A stretch of 64,000 bases of DNA from Naematelia aurantialba. Lineage: Eukaryota > Basidiomycota > Tremellomycetes > Tremellales > Naemateliaceae. The notes under the pieces were generated by a model. The model saw nothing but the letters and a program-made list of their open reading frames with translations. It was not told the origin of the DNA and searched no databases. Location: the NCBI GenBank assembly GCA_021527695.1, contig JAKFAO010000006.1, positions 806,001 through 870,000 on the forward strand, in the 5' to 3' direction. Both the position numbers and the translations under genes were made by a program. Shown here piece by piece: positions 54,124-64,000 of the stretch (its first letter is position 1; every line of letters starts with the position of its first letter).

Positions 54124-57100
54124 ATGTCGCGACTCGAGCAGCGGGCTCTAGTCGCGTATGTCAATTCTTTCAAGCTGCCCCGCCGCGTCACTTCGTTTGA
54201 CCAACTCTCAGACGGACAGGTTCTGATGGAGGTGAGCGAGTCCGCCCAAACCGCAGATCCAGCTGACGACCGCTCTACAGGTGATGAGTAACATGTAAGA
54301 CCGGTGCCAGCATTCATAGCTGTCAAATCAGGCTGAAGGAAGCGTAGAGATCCCACCCACTTCAAGTCATCCACTGGTCGCTCCAGCCATTCCGCCTATG
54401 GCTCGTCGTCGGACAACTGGGTCCTCAAGATGAACACCCTCAAACGTCTCTACCGACTTCTTCTTTCCTACCCGCTTCCGCCGCCCCACCCACCCACTCT
54501 GGCCGTCACGGCGCTTCCGGATCCTTCCTTCTCTACGATAGCCAAGTCGCCTACCACCGGCGACGGCCTGCGTGGGCTTGCACAAATATGCCGCATGTGC
54601 TTGGCCGTTGGGGTATGGGCAAATGGGAATGAGAAGATCATTGCGCGGATTCAGCAACTTGACGAAGCCATCATGGCGGAGTTGATGAGGAGCATCGAGG
54701 GGGTATGTCTTCTGTTGTGCATGCTACGGTCACAGCTGAGCAGGATACGTACAGATAATGGCGACTCTACCTGCCAGCGAAGAACAGGAGAGCAGAACTA
54801 CATCCCCCGAAAAGGAGGCACGAGATCCAACGCAAGTTCACCGTACTCGTGATGGACCCGCTGATATGAGACAGACCGCCGCCCCTGGACTTGATCGCCG
54901 AGCGGGATCGCTTACTGCAGGAAAACGACGAACTGCGACTGCGCTGCGAGCAGATGACTTTACAGATATCCGAGATGGCAGCGCAGCCTGTACGTGGCAT
55001 ATACGGCAATTACCCTCGTCATCGTCACTGACGTTGGCCCAGGATGAAGTCAGAAATAATCAGCACGACGCCGTGATCGGCAGTGCATACGGATTGGACG
55101 TTCCACCAGAGCCTTCGACCTTGCGCAGCAGGCAGACGCCCTCCAGTGATGTTGAAGCTCTTCGGTCTGACTTGTCAGTCCTCCGGATACTTATGATAAT
55201 CCTTTGTTGATTTTCGTATCCCAGAGCTCGAGCAGAGGAAGACTTGGCGCACACAGAGGCCGATTTGCAGAAACAAACGAGCTTGGTCAACGATCTGACG
55301 AAGATGGTCCGCTGCCCACGCCAATATCGCCCGCCAAGCTGACGCCGTGGCTAGGTGGAAGATCTGAAGGCAAAAGCTGTGGAAACGGCAAAGCTGAAAG
55401 ATCAGCTTGACGAGTATGCTCATCTCCCTGCACATTTTGTTGGCTGAGCAGGATAGATACCGGTATACCGCAGAGCGACTGCAGAAATCCGAGAATGTCA
55501 TTGAAAAGTACAAGAAGAAGTTGGAGGATTCGGCAGGGCTGCGTCGGGAGCTTAAGGTACGTCTTTCCTCAGATCGGCCGCGCGACGTGAGGCTTTGCTG
55601 ACCAGGTCGCAGAGTCTGGAGCAGGAAAATGCTGCGTTGATGGCCACGAACACCTCCCTGGAAGCCGATCTTAGGAAACTATCAGCCTCCAAGACATTGG
55701 CGGACTCGTACAAGGCTCAAATAGCGAGATTGGAAGCCCAGTCAGATCAACAAGCTACCGAAGTGGGTATCTGTGCATTTCCATGGACCCCAGCTTATGT
55801 GAACAGATTGCCGAACTTGCCGCGCAACTTGAAGTGGCGCGTGTGCAGCTCACGGACGCAGAAAGAGCACACGAAGAGGACCTGAAGGAAGCCCAGATCT
55901 CACAGGACCGATCCAAAGAACTGGATCCTACAGTGGGAGAAGAGCCGTTACTGAAGAGGGTGGATTCGAGCGGGGTTACGCTTGAGGGTGATACGACTCT
56001 GGAGGATGAGCTAGACGTCGATGCTCTGGGTGATTTGGACATGGGGGATACCAAGTCTCAGTACGTTCTCTTCTGGCGCGATTGCAGCTCCCACAGCGCG
56101 GGCTGACCAGCGACTGTAGGTTGAGGGCCCGGATCCGCGCTCTACAACGTGAACTAGCTTCGGCAAGGCTCGCCTCCGACGAGTCACACAGGATCACCGC
56201 TTTGGAGACATTGTTACAAGAAGCAACGAATGCTCGCGATCGCTATCAATCCGATTATCTCGATGCACACAGGACCAGCTTGACACTGCAAGCTAGGCTG
56301 GAGCGAGTCGCGTCGGCGAAGGACGGTGATGCGTGAGCTTTGTCAAATCCGGAGCCTCGTTGCAGGAGCTAATCCCTATGTCTCAAGCTCGGCGATCGCC
56401 CTCCAGCAGCAAATGGAAGATATCATAGAGCAGAGAGATGCGCTTTTGAAGGGCCAGGACGAGAAGACCAACGAGGTGGAGCAGCTGCAGGAAGAGTTGA
56501 AATCCGCCCAACTGGATCGTGAGTTTGGCTCGCCAGAGGCTGCACGGCGCTTATGTTCAGTGAGCCTTGTGGACAAGGACCAACTCGCAATGCTGGCTGG
56601 TGAATTGAACATATTTTGAGTTGCTCGCGCTGACAGGCCCGTTCAGCGCTCAAGGAAAATGCGTACAATCAAACGACGCAGCTCGATACCCGCGTCGCAG
56701 AACTCAAAGAGCAAGTCACCTTCTGGAAGGAGAAAGATCGCCGCCTCAACCTGGAGGAAATCAAGAGGTACGCGAGCAGACCGTTAATTGGACGGCAGCT
56801 GAAGCTCTATAGACTCCTCATAGAGAAAGTCGACCTGCAGTCCGCCGGCATCAGCGAGCGTGAAGCCAATCTCCCAGCGAAAGAGTCTGAGTGAGTCGAG
56901 ACTACCGAACCCTGGCAATCCACGCCCAACACAGATCAGGGCTGGAGTAGTCGGCGTTTGCTGAGCTGACCTCTCTGCTGTGGCAGTCGTCCCGACGTTC
57001 AAGCTCAGCTGTTGGAGCTGCACGAGCGCAACCTGCAGCTTTCAGAAGAGCAACGCGATCTTAGCGACCAGCTGCAGAGAGCCAAAGCGGTGAGTCATCT

Positions 57101-57720
57101 CTGCGTGTGAACGAGGTGCAGGAACACTTCAGCTCACGTCGCAGCTTATCCGGGACCAGAATGCCTTGCTCCGAGCCCCGCCATCGTCCCCCATCGTAAG
57201 TTTCTCGGTACGCTACTTTGCGGGCACTGCTGAGCAAAGTAGGCTGGGGGCGATTTCGAGGAAGCTCAGCGGTCATACGAGGCTCAGATCGACGCTCTAA
57301 AGGCTGACTTGCACAAAGCACGAGTAAGCTTTCCTTCTCCTGCACACATCCACAGTATCATTACGACGCTTTTGGTCCACAAGCTGGCGGCATATGACTT
57401 CGTGCAGCGATCGTCTCGTTGTTATGGCTTGGCAGTACTGACGCAAACAGGAAAGCACGTCGGCGCTCGAAAAGCGTTACGCGCTGGAACAGCAGCTCAT
57501 GCTTTCGGCATGGCACGAACTGGGCTCGCGTACCGCTCGCGAGCACCTGAGTGCGGCGGGCTTGGCGGTACGGAGCCGAGGCGCTGCAAAGCCCGTGCCG
57601 AATGGATGGCTCGGAAGGCAGCGGCGGTACATGGAAGAAGCGAGTTTCGTGGGTCCATCCCAAGGCACCAATACTCTTAGAAGCGTGAAGCTGACGTGTG
57701 CAGAGCCGGTAGAGGCGTAG
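54124..57720 (+). CDS. Hook-family dynein-cargo adaptor (HookA-type)
   Basis: About nineteen exons, nearly all closing in phase, from 54124-54231, 54281-54294 (a 14-nt microexon), 54348-54702 and 54755 onward to 57451-57720; roughly 830 residues. The N-terminus (LEQRALVAYVNSFKLP, LSDGQVLMEVMSNIDPTHF, SSDNWVLKMNTLKRLYRLLL and GLAQICRMCLAVGVWANG) is the HOOK domain, a calponin-homology-like fold that binds the dynein light intermediate chain. The rest is almost continuous coiled coil (AERDRLLQENDELRLRCEQM; KSENVIEKYKKKLEDSAGLR; LEQENAALMATNTSLEADL). The end LMLSAWHELGSRTAREHL followed by GWLGRQRRYMEE matches the cargo-side C-terminus of fungal Hook. In Aspergillus and Ustilago Hook links dynein and kinesin-3 to early endosomes. 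The junction between 54755 and 54989 is not settled: several donor/acceptor pairs fit the frame. Confidence 0.9.
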
Positions 57721-58041
57721 CGAGAGCGTAGGCAGCGATATCTTGCATAGTCATACCCTAGTCGTGTCGCATCGTATGCATGTTGTCTCTTGGTACGCGT
57801 ACTAGGACCGCACCCGAGGCGGACGGAAGCAAAAATATGTTCAGCAACTGGAAAGTCGGGAAAGTCTGGTTTGCTGGACCTCGTCTGCGTATCGTTTGCG
57901 TATTCTCCCTTCTACAGATAATAACAGGCTACTAATTATCGGCATCGCCTTGCCCACTTATCGGCTGTGCAGGACCCTCGAGGCCGACTACGCCTGGATC
58001 GTTCTTGGATATTCTGTAGCATAGTTGCGAGGGCGGTGACG
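57721..58041. other. Spacer between Hook gene and MRPS6 gene
   Basis: 321 bp, both flanking genes on the + strand. It holds the Hook 3' flank and the promoter of the bS6m gene. Nothing else seen. Confidence 0.5.
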
Positions 58042-59043
58042 ATGCCGCTGTACGAGCTGTTCTGCATTGCGGCGCACAACCCTGTGTCTCCTGTAGGTTT
58101 TTCGTCGTACTGGATAGCAGTCTGTTCTTTTTCACGTTCCTCCTTCCCCCGTCGACACGCTGGCTATCCCCTCTCCTCCCCTCTTCTCTCCTCTTCTACG
58201 CCGGCACGCTGCCTATCCCTTCTCCTCTCCTCTTCTTTCCTCTTCTACGCCGGCACGCTGGCTATCCCCTCTCCTCTTCTACCGTCAAAGCCCAACCACA
58301 TCTCTTGCACCATCGATAGCCCATCCACATCTCTTGTACCGTCGAAGCCCACCTCATCGCCTCTTGTGCCGTCGACGCCCACCGCATCTCTTGCACCCCG
58401 CTGACCTCCAGTTCAACATCCGACAACTCGTCTCGGGCATAGCTCGCGAAGTGCACAACTCCGGCGGCTGCGTGCGGAACCTCCAGAACCTCGGGATCGG
58501 GCTGACCCTGCCCACGCGGACGCGGCGACACCAGGTCTGGCACTACCGCGGCGAGTGAGTGCTCACGACCCCCGCAGTGCTGCAAACTGACCCCCGCAGC
58601 CACTTTACAATGCTCTTCGACACCTCCCCCATGCTCATTGCCAAGCTCAACCAGACGATGCGCGCAGACCCCCTCGTCGTCAAGTGGATGTTTACGAAAA
58701 AGGGCGAGAAACTGTGAGTGGCTCGTCGCTTTGACAGCGGTACTTGGTTGCTCGGTTCTGGCGCTCCTGCTTCTCATGACTCTCTGGAGTAGTCTTGCAT
58801 TCAACGAGCCGTCCATCCATGGCAATCTGACCGTCGTATCCTTACTTTCTCACATTCCCACATTTGGATCTGTTGCCGACTATCCACTCTACCCATTTGC
58901 CTTATATCTCTTTACGTCAAGCCCTGTCGGTTGTCGGAGCAGCACAGTCGTTATAACACACTTACCGAATCCGCTGACATTGCAGGAAACACATCACACC
59001 ATCACCACCGCCTTCTATCGAATTCGACGAGTCCTTCTCGTAG
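58042..59043 (+). CDS. MRP17: Mitochondrial small-subunit ribosomal protein bS6m (MRP17 type)
   Basis: Exons 58042-58092, 58412-58554, 58600-58713 and 58986-59043 close in frame to 121 residues. The start MPLYELFCIAAHNPVSP is the first beta strand typical of fungal bS6m. It continues FNIRQLVSGIAREVHNSGG, VRNLQNLGIGLTLPTRTRRH, VWHYRGDHFTMLFDTSPMLI and ADPLVVKWMFTKKGEKL, and ends IEFDESFS. Length matches the family (about 110-130). The protein binds uS18m and the central domain of the mitochondrial 15S rRNA. No cleavable presequence is expected in this family. Introns 1 (319 nt) and 3 (272 nt) are long; intron 1 is made mostly of a tandem repeat. Together introns are almost twice as long as the coding sequence. 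Confidence 0.93.
58130..58305. repeat. Intronic minisatellite, ~40-60 bp pyrimidine-rich unit
   Basis: Three to four copies of a unit containing TTCTACGCCGGCACGCTGGC flanked by CTATCCC(C/T)TCTCCTC, in intron 1 of the bS6m gene. A diverged GCCCACC-CATCTCTTG repeat follows to about 58400. Confidence 0.75.
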
Positions 59044-59378
59044 TTCCTTCCCATAGCCCGTCATGTATACCTACCTGTTCTTCCAGCGCCAAACGCACTC
59101 GCCCAGTCTCCCGCCGAAACCGCATAGCACTGCGACACACGTGAAAACAAGCCGCAAAACTGACTTTGTATGAGACTCTGATCCTTGTGCATAACTCTAT
59201 TGTTCTCTATATCACCCATGCCCGCCGCCTGCTCGCAAACCTGTTTCCAAACCAAGTACAATCACCCGAAACCCCACATCCATGAACTACGATACGGCGC
59301 CATACCGCCACATCCATAATACCAATCGCCAGAAACACCTCGACTGCCAGGCCAGCGTGAAACCGCCACGACGGCAGC
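59044..59378. other. Convergent intergenic spacer
   Basis: 335 bp between the stops of bS6m (+) and 6-phosphogluconolactonase (-). No gene or clear repeat. Confidence 0.5.
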
Positions 59379-60431
59379 CTATTGCGCCGCCTTGACCGCC
59401 GCGTCCATCTCCGTCTTCATCTTCTTCCTCTCTTCCGAGACGAGATCGTCCGAATCGGCTATATCTGTCTCGTTGATCCATTTGAACGCGGTTTTGGGGT
59501 ACTTGACCTTGGCCGCTGCTGCGTCGTCGACGAACCAGAACACCAAACCCGGTCTGAGAAGAGACACGCCGTGTCAGCCATAATCGTCCAGTTTCTCTCG
59601 GAGCACGGGCTGTGACTTGCGACTCACGATGATGGGCGGACGCGGGAGCAAGGCAAGCCCTCTTCTGGCTGATCAAGGATTTTAGAAAGTACGTCCTGCT
59701 TGCTCTCGCCGGCAGCAACAAACGCGCACCGGAACGCGTGGTTGAGGACCTGGTATCTGGTTTCGTCAGCCGCGACGCCTGGCCGAGCGATCTCGCCTCG
59801 TGACGTACGTGAATGTGATGCGCCTCTTGGGCGGTTTTGGGCTATCCAGAATCTCCGCCACCCACCGGTCGCTCTCTGCCAGCAATGCGTGCCCGGGGAA
59901 CAGCGAGCACGTGTGTCCGTCCGGGCCCATCCCAAGGAGGATCAGGTCGAACGTGGGATAGCGCGCTGCGTTCCCCTGGCCAAAGATAGTCACGAGCTGC
60001 TTTTCGTACTCGTCTGCAATCTCGATGGCCTCGTTCTCGCTGTCGTCGGGGTCGGCCGGGTCGGCCGTTGGGTCAGCGCGCGTCGACTCGGCAAACAGTT
60101 CGGTGTTGATCGTGTGAATCTGCTCGCGCGGTATAGGAACCGTGTCGAGGAAGGCCTTGGCACATGCGGCGTAGTTGGAGTCCGGGTGGTCGAGGGGAAC
60201 GATCCGCTCGTCCGCAAAGAACACCCGCCACTTGTCCCACTGGATGCCGTCGAGCTCGGCCAGCGGCTTCAGGTTGTTGGGCAGCGACCCGCCAGAGAGG
60301 GCGATGGTGAAGGTCCCGCGCTTGGCAATGGCATCCGTCTGTGCCTTGAGGATGAAGTTGGCAAGCGACTTTTGCAGTGACGGCACCTCGGGAAAGGTGT
60401 ACAGCACCGGAGGAGAGCCGCTGTTTGGCAT
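59379..60431 (-). CDS. 6-phosphogluconolactonase
   Basis: Exons 59809-60431, 59628-59756 and 59379-59553 close in frame to 308 residues. Family motifs are intact: [14 protein letters not shown] (phosphate-binding loop), [38 protein letters not shown] (substrate-binding and catalytic region), then [20 protein letters not shown]. The C-terminus ends [16 protein letters not shown] and a Lys/Glu-rich helix. The enzyme hydrolyses 6-phosphogluconolactone in the oxidative pentose phosphate pathway (yeast Sol3/Sol4), feeding NADPH production. Relative to the ~230-260 residue core, there is an acidic insert ([14 protein letters not shown]) between the substrate motifs. Cytosolic by absence of targeting sequence. 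The start at 60431 is the only Met before the conserved core. Confidence 0.95.
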
Positions 60432-60933
60432 GATGAAGCGAGTATCCCAGTCTTCCTAAGCTGAAAATGGCGCGCTGGGCGTGAGCGTGGCTCAGTGTTC
60501 GGGGGGGGTTGATCCAAGTGCTTGATGGAGCGAGGGAGGGTGACAGAGGGGAGACGGTGAAAGCAACAGCCAGAGGAATGGAAGAATGCAGAGAGAATAA
60601 TAGCTGATTGTGGTGACGTCAAAAAACATCTGATAGGCGCGCAACGAGGCGCACGGTGGCGACTGGCTGGGGGGATTACTCCCCAAGCAGCAACCGCCTC
60701 GAGGCTATAATCCCGCTAATCCCGCTAATCCCTCGCAGGCCTAACTGTCAATGTTGCGCGACGTTTGGTTCCTTTCGCTGTTCGCGTCTTCGTTGTCTCT
60801 TTCAATCTTGTTGTCGTTCACAGTCCTGTGCCGTTCAAAAGCAGTATACCACAGGAGCGTCGACGGTCACCTTGGCGTCGTCCTGTCCTCGGCTTAGAGA
60901 CACTCCTTGAGCGCAAGGGCCCGCAGCGTCGCC
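60432..60933. promoter_or_regulatory. Divergent promoter region 6PGL / SWI3-like gene
   Basis: 502 bp between divergent starts. It contains a triplicated TAATCCCGC at 60707-60730 and CT-rich DNA near both starts. No gene seen. Confidence 0.5.
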
Positions 60934-63255
60934 ATGTCGACCCCCAAGATCTCGTTTCGTGTGCCGACCCCCGTCAACGCAGACGACGCGATGGGCGATG
61001 GTGTCGCGACTCAGAATCTGGCAGACGCTCCTGGAAAAGAGCGAGAGAGGGAGCCACTGTATGGTGGGGACATTGCGAACATCAGCGAGCCTATCGCAAC
61101 GGATGCTGCCAACGGAGGTGCGCTCCCCTTTGGCTCATAGGCGTCTGAAGCTCATCATTGTAGAATCATCATCAGCACCTAAACCGTCGATCATTGCCGC
61201 TGCGTCTCCTGCTATTGATCCGCCAGTCGATGGAACGCCAGCGGCGACGCCACTGCCTGAGACTGAACGACCTTCAGCCGCAGACCTGCATCAACTCGCC
61301 ACGACGTACCTCGCTTCTCAGACGCACCCCCTCGTCATCCCCTCGTACTCGTCCTGGTTCAGCATGTCCACCATCCACCCCATCGAGCGGCGGTCTCTCC
61401 CCGAATTCTTCAGCAGCAGAAATCGCAGCAAGACCCCAAGCATCTACAAGGACTATCGCGACTTTATGGTCAACACCTACCGGCTCAACCCGGGAGAATA
61501 TCTCACTGTCACGGCCTGTCGGCGCAATCTGGCAGGAGACGTCGGAGGGATCATGAGAGTGCATGCGTTCTTGGAGCAATGGGGCCTGATCAATTATCAG
61601 GTCAGCTACCCCGTTGCATGCACTCCGAGCACAGCTGATAACTGCAGGTGGATCCCGACACACGTCCAGCCGCACTGGGTCCTCCTTTCACAGGCCACTT
61701 TAGGGTCACCCTCGATACTCCTCGGGGCTTGTCCAACCTTCTGCATCCCGGCACCAAGCCCAATACCGGAGCACTCGCTCTTCAGGCCCAAACAAACGGT
61801 GTATCCCCTCATCCTACAAATCTCGACCTCCGCAAAACTATCTACCACTCGACCTCTCGCTCCACAAAGCCTGTCACTGCCACCGAGGCGTCCAAAATCG
61901 CCGCGAACGGCGCTGCGGCAGACGCACCGACCAAGCCACAAAGCTACTCGTGTGAGACGTGTGCGACAGACTGTACTCGCGTCCGCTATCACAGCATGAA
62001 GGATGGCGAATACACCATTTGCCCAACTTGCTTTGTCTCTGGTCGCTTCCCGTCAACAATGTTCAGCGGTGACTTTGTACGGCTTGACGAAGAGCTCTTC
62101 GAGCACTCGGCGGGGGGAGCAGCGGACTGGTCAGAGCAGGAGACCCTGCTTCTCCTTGAGGGAGTGGAGATGTTCGATGATGATTGGCAAGCAGTTGCGG
62201 ACCACGTCGGTACTCGCTCAAAGGAACAGTGTATCGGCAAATTCCTGCAGCTGCCAATCGAGGATCCGTACCTCACTTCGGATCCAGCGGCGGATCTGGG
62301 GCCATTGCGATACCAGGCCGGGATGAATGGGCTGCCATTTGAAGGCACGGAGAACCCAGTGATGAGCGTCGTGACGTTCCTTGCGAGCGCCGTTGGCCCT
62401 GCCGTCGCAGCCGCAGCCGCGCAGGGTGCATTGGGCGAGCTGGGCAAGGGTCTGAAACGGAAACGGACCGAGGTGGCGACGGAAGCAGATGGCGATGGGC
62501 AGAAACCGCAAGTCCCCGTCGACGGTGAAGACGTCTCGATGGAGGCAGGGGCAGACGCAGGAGCCGAGGGCGAGACCAATGGCGCGGCGCCACTTGCGTC
62601 GGGCGAGGCCATCGACAAGGGAGAAGGGGAAACCAACGGCGACTCTGCGGACGCACCGTCGAGATCTGCTGTTGAGCGAGCGGCTTCGGTGGCGCTGGGA
62701 GCAGCGGCGGCCAAAGCCACCGCTCTGGCACGACACGAAGACGCGCGCATCTCGCAGCTTGTCTCGCGGCTCGTGGCGGCGCAAGTGCGCAAGGTCGAGC
62801 TCAAATTAGCCATGTTTGAGCGGATGGAGAACATGCTGGAAGAGGAGAAGATGAAAGTCGAGAGAGGGAGGCAGCAGCTGTTCAAGGAGAAGATCGCGCT
62901 GGGGAAGCAGTTGGACAATGTGGAAGGCCTGCTCAAGGCTGCGAAGGCAGGCGTCGACGGAGGCGTGCGCGCGGCCAAGGACGCGCTGGTGTCTGGTGCG
63001 ACGTTGGCTGCCGGTGCTGCCGGACCCGCGGGCGCTAATGGCGGGCATGGCGGAGTTGGGGCAGCGGCAGGAGGAGGGGATGTCCCGGGGGCGGGGAGTG
63101 GGAGTGGAAGTGGGAGTGGGGGTGGGGATGTGGGTGCAGTGGTCGGGCTTGGAGAGGGAAGCGGAGCGGTCACGGCAGAACGGGTGAGCGAGGTCACGGG
63201 GCAGCCGGGGGTCGAGGTCCCGCCTAGAACAGAGGGGCAGGTCGCCCAGTTGTAG
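60934..63255 (+). CDS. SWI/SNF or RSC subunit, Swi3/Rsc8/SMARCC type
   Basis: Exons 60934-61117, 61164-61600 and 61648-63255 close in frame to 742 residues. The SWIRM domain (about residues 110-210) is clear: [39 protein letters not shown] and [22 protein letters not shown]-like zinc finger follows, [17 protein letters not shown] with [12 protein letters not shown], then a SANT domain ([38 protein letters not shown]). The C-terminus has a helix of the conserved leucine-zipper/coiled-coil type ([20 protein letters not shown]). This order is diagnostic of the Swi3/Rsc8/SMARCC scaffold of chromatin remodellers; fungi usually carry one or two paralogues and the sequence does not say which. The last ~90 residues are Gly/Ser-rich. 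Nuclear by family. Confidence 0.94.
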
Positions 63256-63299
63256 AATACGATGCATCTGCACGCAGGAGGAACGGCTGCAGCAGGACG

Positions 63300-63361
63300 T
63301 GACGGTACAACGATACAACGATACAACGATACAACGATACAACGATACAACGATACAACGA
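63300..63361. repeat. 10-bp tandem repeat (ATACAACG AT)n downstream of the SWI3-like gene
   Basis: Six to seven copies of ATACAACGAT immediately 3' of the SWI3-like stop codon. Confidence 0.9.
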
Positions 63362-63376
63362 ATCGCGGGATGAGCA

Positions 63377-63459
63377 TAATTCGTCTTGGTTCATAATTCG
63401 TCTTGGTGATCATAATTCGTCTCGGGTCATATTCGACTTGGTGATCATAATTCATCTCG
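63377..63459. repeat. Diverged repeats containing the complement of GACGAATTATGA
   Basis: Four to five copies of a unit whose - strand reads GA(C/T)GAATTATGA. The rightmost copy (63445-63456) forms the last three codons and stop of the Sec20-like gene; the others lie downstream of that stop. Confidence 0.75.
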
Positions 63460-64000
63460 CGGACGTATCGACTCGTCGTCTGCTCCTGCTCCTACAGGTG
63501 CTACAGGTGTTACAGGTGCTGCTGCTGCTGCTGCACCTGCTGCGTCTGGCCCAGGGAGCGGCTTTTGAGTGATTGCTGAATCGGAGAGATCTGAGGGACC
63601 AAGAGGTGGTGGCACGACGTTGTCCAGCAGTGTCGCTCCAGTCTCGGCTTGTCTCTCCAAACTGCCACTGCCGCTGCCACTGCCGCTGCCACTGCCGCTG
63701 CCACTGCCACTGCCGCTGCCACTGCCGCCGACGCTCCCACTACCACCGCCAGCCTCACTCCCACTCCCACTCCCCCTCCCACCACCGTGTGACGCCACAC
63801 TCCGCACCGTCTCCGCAGCCTGTCCTGGAGCACTGAACGCTGCTGCTGGTCCCTTCACTCCCACTCGCAGCCCCGTCACTTTCCCGCTAGGTCCCCCCAT
63901 CCCCAGACCCAAACCGACCAGCCGCCCACTCGCCCATACCCACCACCCCAGCCCACCGACCACGCGGTCCAGCACGCGGCGCTTGATGACCCACCCGCAG
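63445..64000 (-). CDS. SEC20: Probable ER SNARE Sec20, C-terminal part (5' end outside window)
   Basis: The frame is open from the window edge (64000) to TGA 63445-63447. It begins with a basic-then-hydrophobic stretch, GWVIKRRVLDRVVGGLGWWV, followed by WASGRLVGLGLG, and then ~120 disordered residues with a Gly-Ser repeat and Ala runs. The last four residues are RDEL. A membrane protein with a C-terminal KDEL-like signal must place that end in the ER lumen. Yeast Sec20, a type II SNARE for Golgi-to-ER vesicles, has exactly this design and ends in HDEL, and the KRRV...GWW segment resembles fungal Sec20. Assignment rests on topology, signal and recalled similarity, as the SNARE motif is outside the window. 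A resident lumenal protein of another family is the alternative. Confidence 0.5.
   Translation of the reverse strand, partial: CGWVIKRRVLDRVVGGLGWWVWASGRLVGLGLGMGGPSGKVTGLRVGVKGPAAAFSAPGQAAETVRSVASHGGGRGSGSGSEAGGGSGSVGGSGSGSGSGSGSGSGSGSGSGSLERQAETGATLLDNVVPPPLGPSDLSDSAITQKPLPGPDAAGAAAAAAPVTPVAPVGAGADDESIRPRDEL

Noticed and set aside
54833..54860. A 22-28 nt intron in the Hook gene near 54833-54860.
   Set aside because: Frame arithmetic also allows a 67-nt intron (about 54823-54899) with ordinary size, so an ultra-short intron cannot be claimed.

Overview
The window is nuclear chromosomal DNA of a fungus, almost certainly a basidiomycete, and the gene set and style suggest a Tremellomycete (Cryptococcus/Trichosporonales side). 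The evidence is eukaryotic protein families throughout, many GT-AG introns of 36-60 nt that usually have a CTGAC/CTAAC-type branch site shortly before the acceptor, GC-rich coding DNA, close gene spacing on both strands, and a GPI-type chitin deacetylase plus an alpha-1,3-glucanase (GH71) tail. The species cannot be named from the sequence alone. I see no tRNA, rRNA, CRISPR array, complete transposon or virus-derived gene.

Layout from left to right: a GH71 3' end (1-369); a WW-domain protein (-) divergent from a bZIP factor (+); an unassigned basic nuclear protein (-) divergent from an adenosine/N6-methyl-AMP deaminase-like gene (+); chitin deacetylase (+); a PAF-acetylhydrolase-type lipase (-); a complex I assembly methyltransferase-like gene, NDUFAF5 type (-); ribosomal protein eL19 (-); a doubtful small ORF; GINS subunit Sld5 (-); DASH subunit Spc34 (-); phosphoglycerate kinase (-); a CCHC zinc-knuckle protein (+); about 1 kb of gene-free degenerate repeats; a Sit4/PP6-associated SAPS protein (-); a COMPASS Spp1/CFP1-type PHD protein (+); an MFS transporter (+); an extended short-chain dehydrogenase (+); a possible Sap30-like protein (-); the SSU processome nuclease Fcf1 (+); Dna2 nuclease-helicase (-); a Hook dynein adaptor (+); mitochondrial ribosomal protein bS6m (+); 6-phosphogluconolactonase (-); a Swi3/Rsc8-type SWIRM-SANT protein (+); and the 3' end of a probable Sec20 SNARE (-).

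These are unlinked housekeeping functions (replication, kinetochore, chromatin, ribosome, glycolysis and pentose phosphate pathway, trafficking), not a functional cluster. For most genes I assembled exons by hand and checked that every intron phase closes on one open reading frame; junctions that would not close are stated. The most distinctive property of the window is its intron and repeat biology. Long tandem arrays with 6-19 bp units sit inside introns of otherwise compact housekeeping genes, while neighbouring introns are as short as 36-37 nt. There are also coding microexons of 3, 13, 14 and 18 nt, a GC-AG intron in PGK1, and stop-free introns whose length is a multiple of three. No convincing new defence or biosynthetic system was found.
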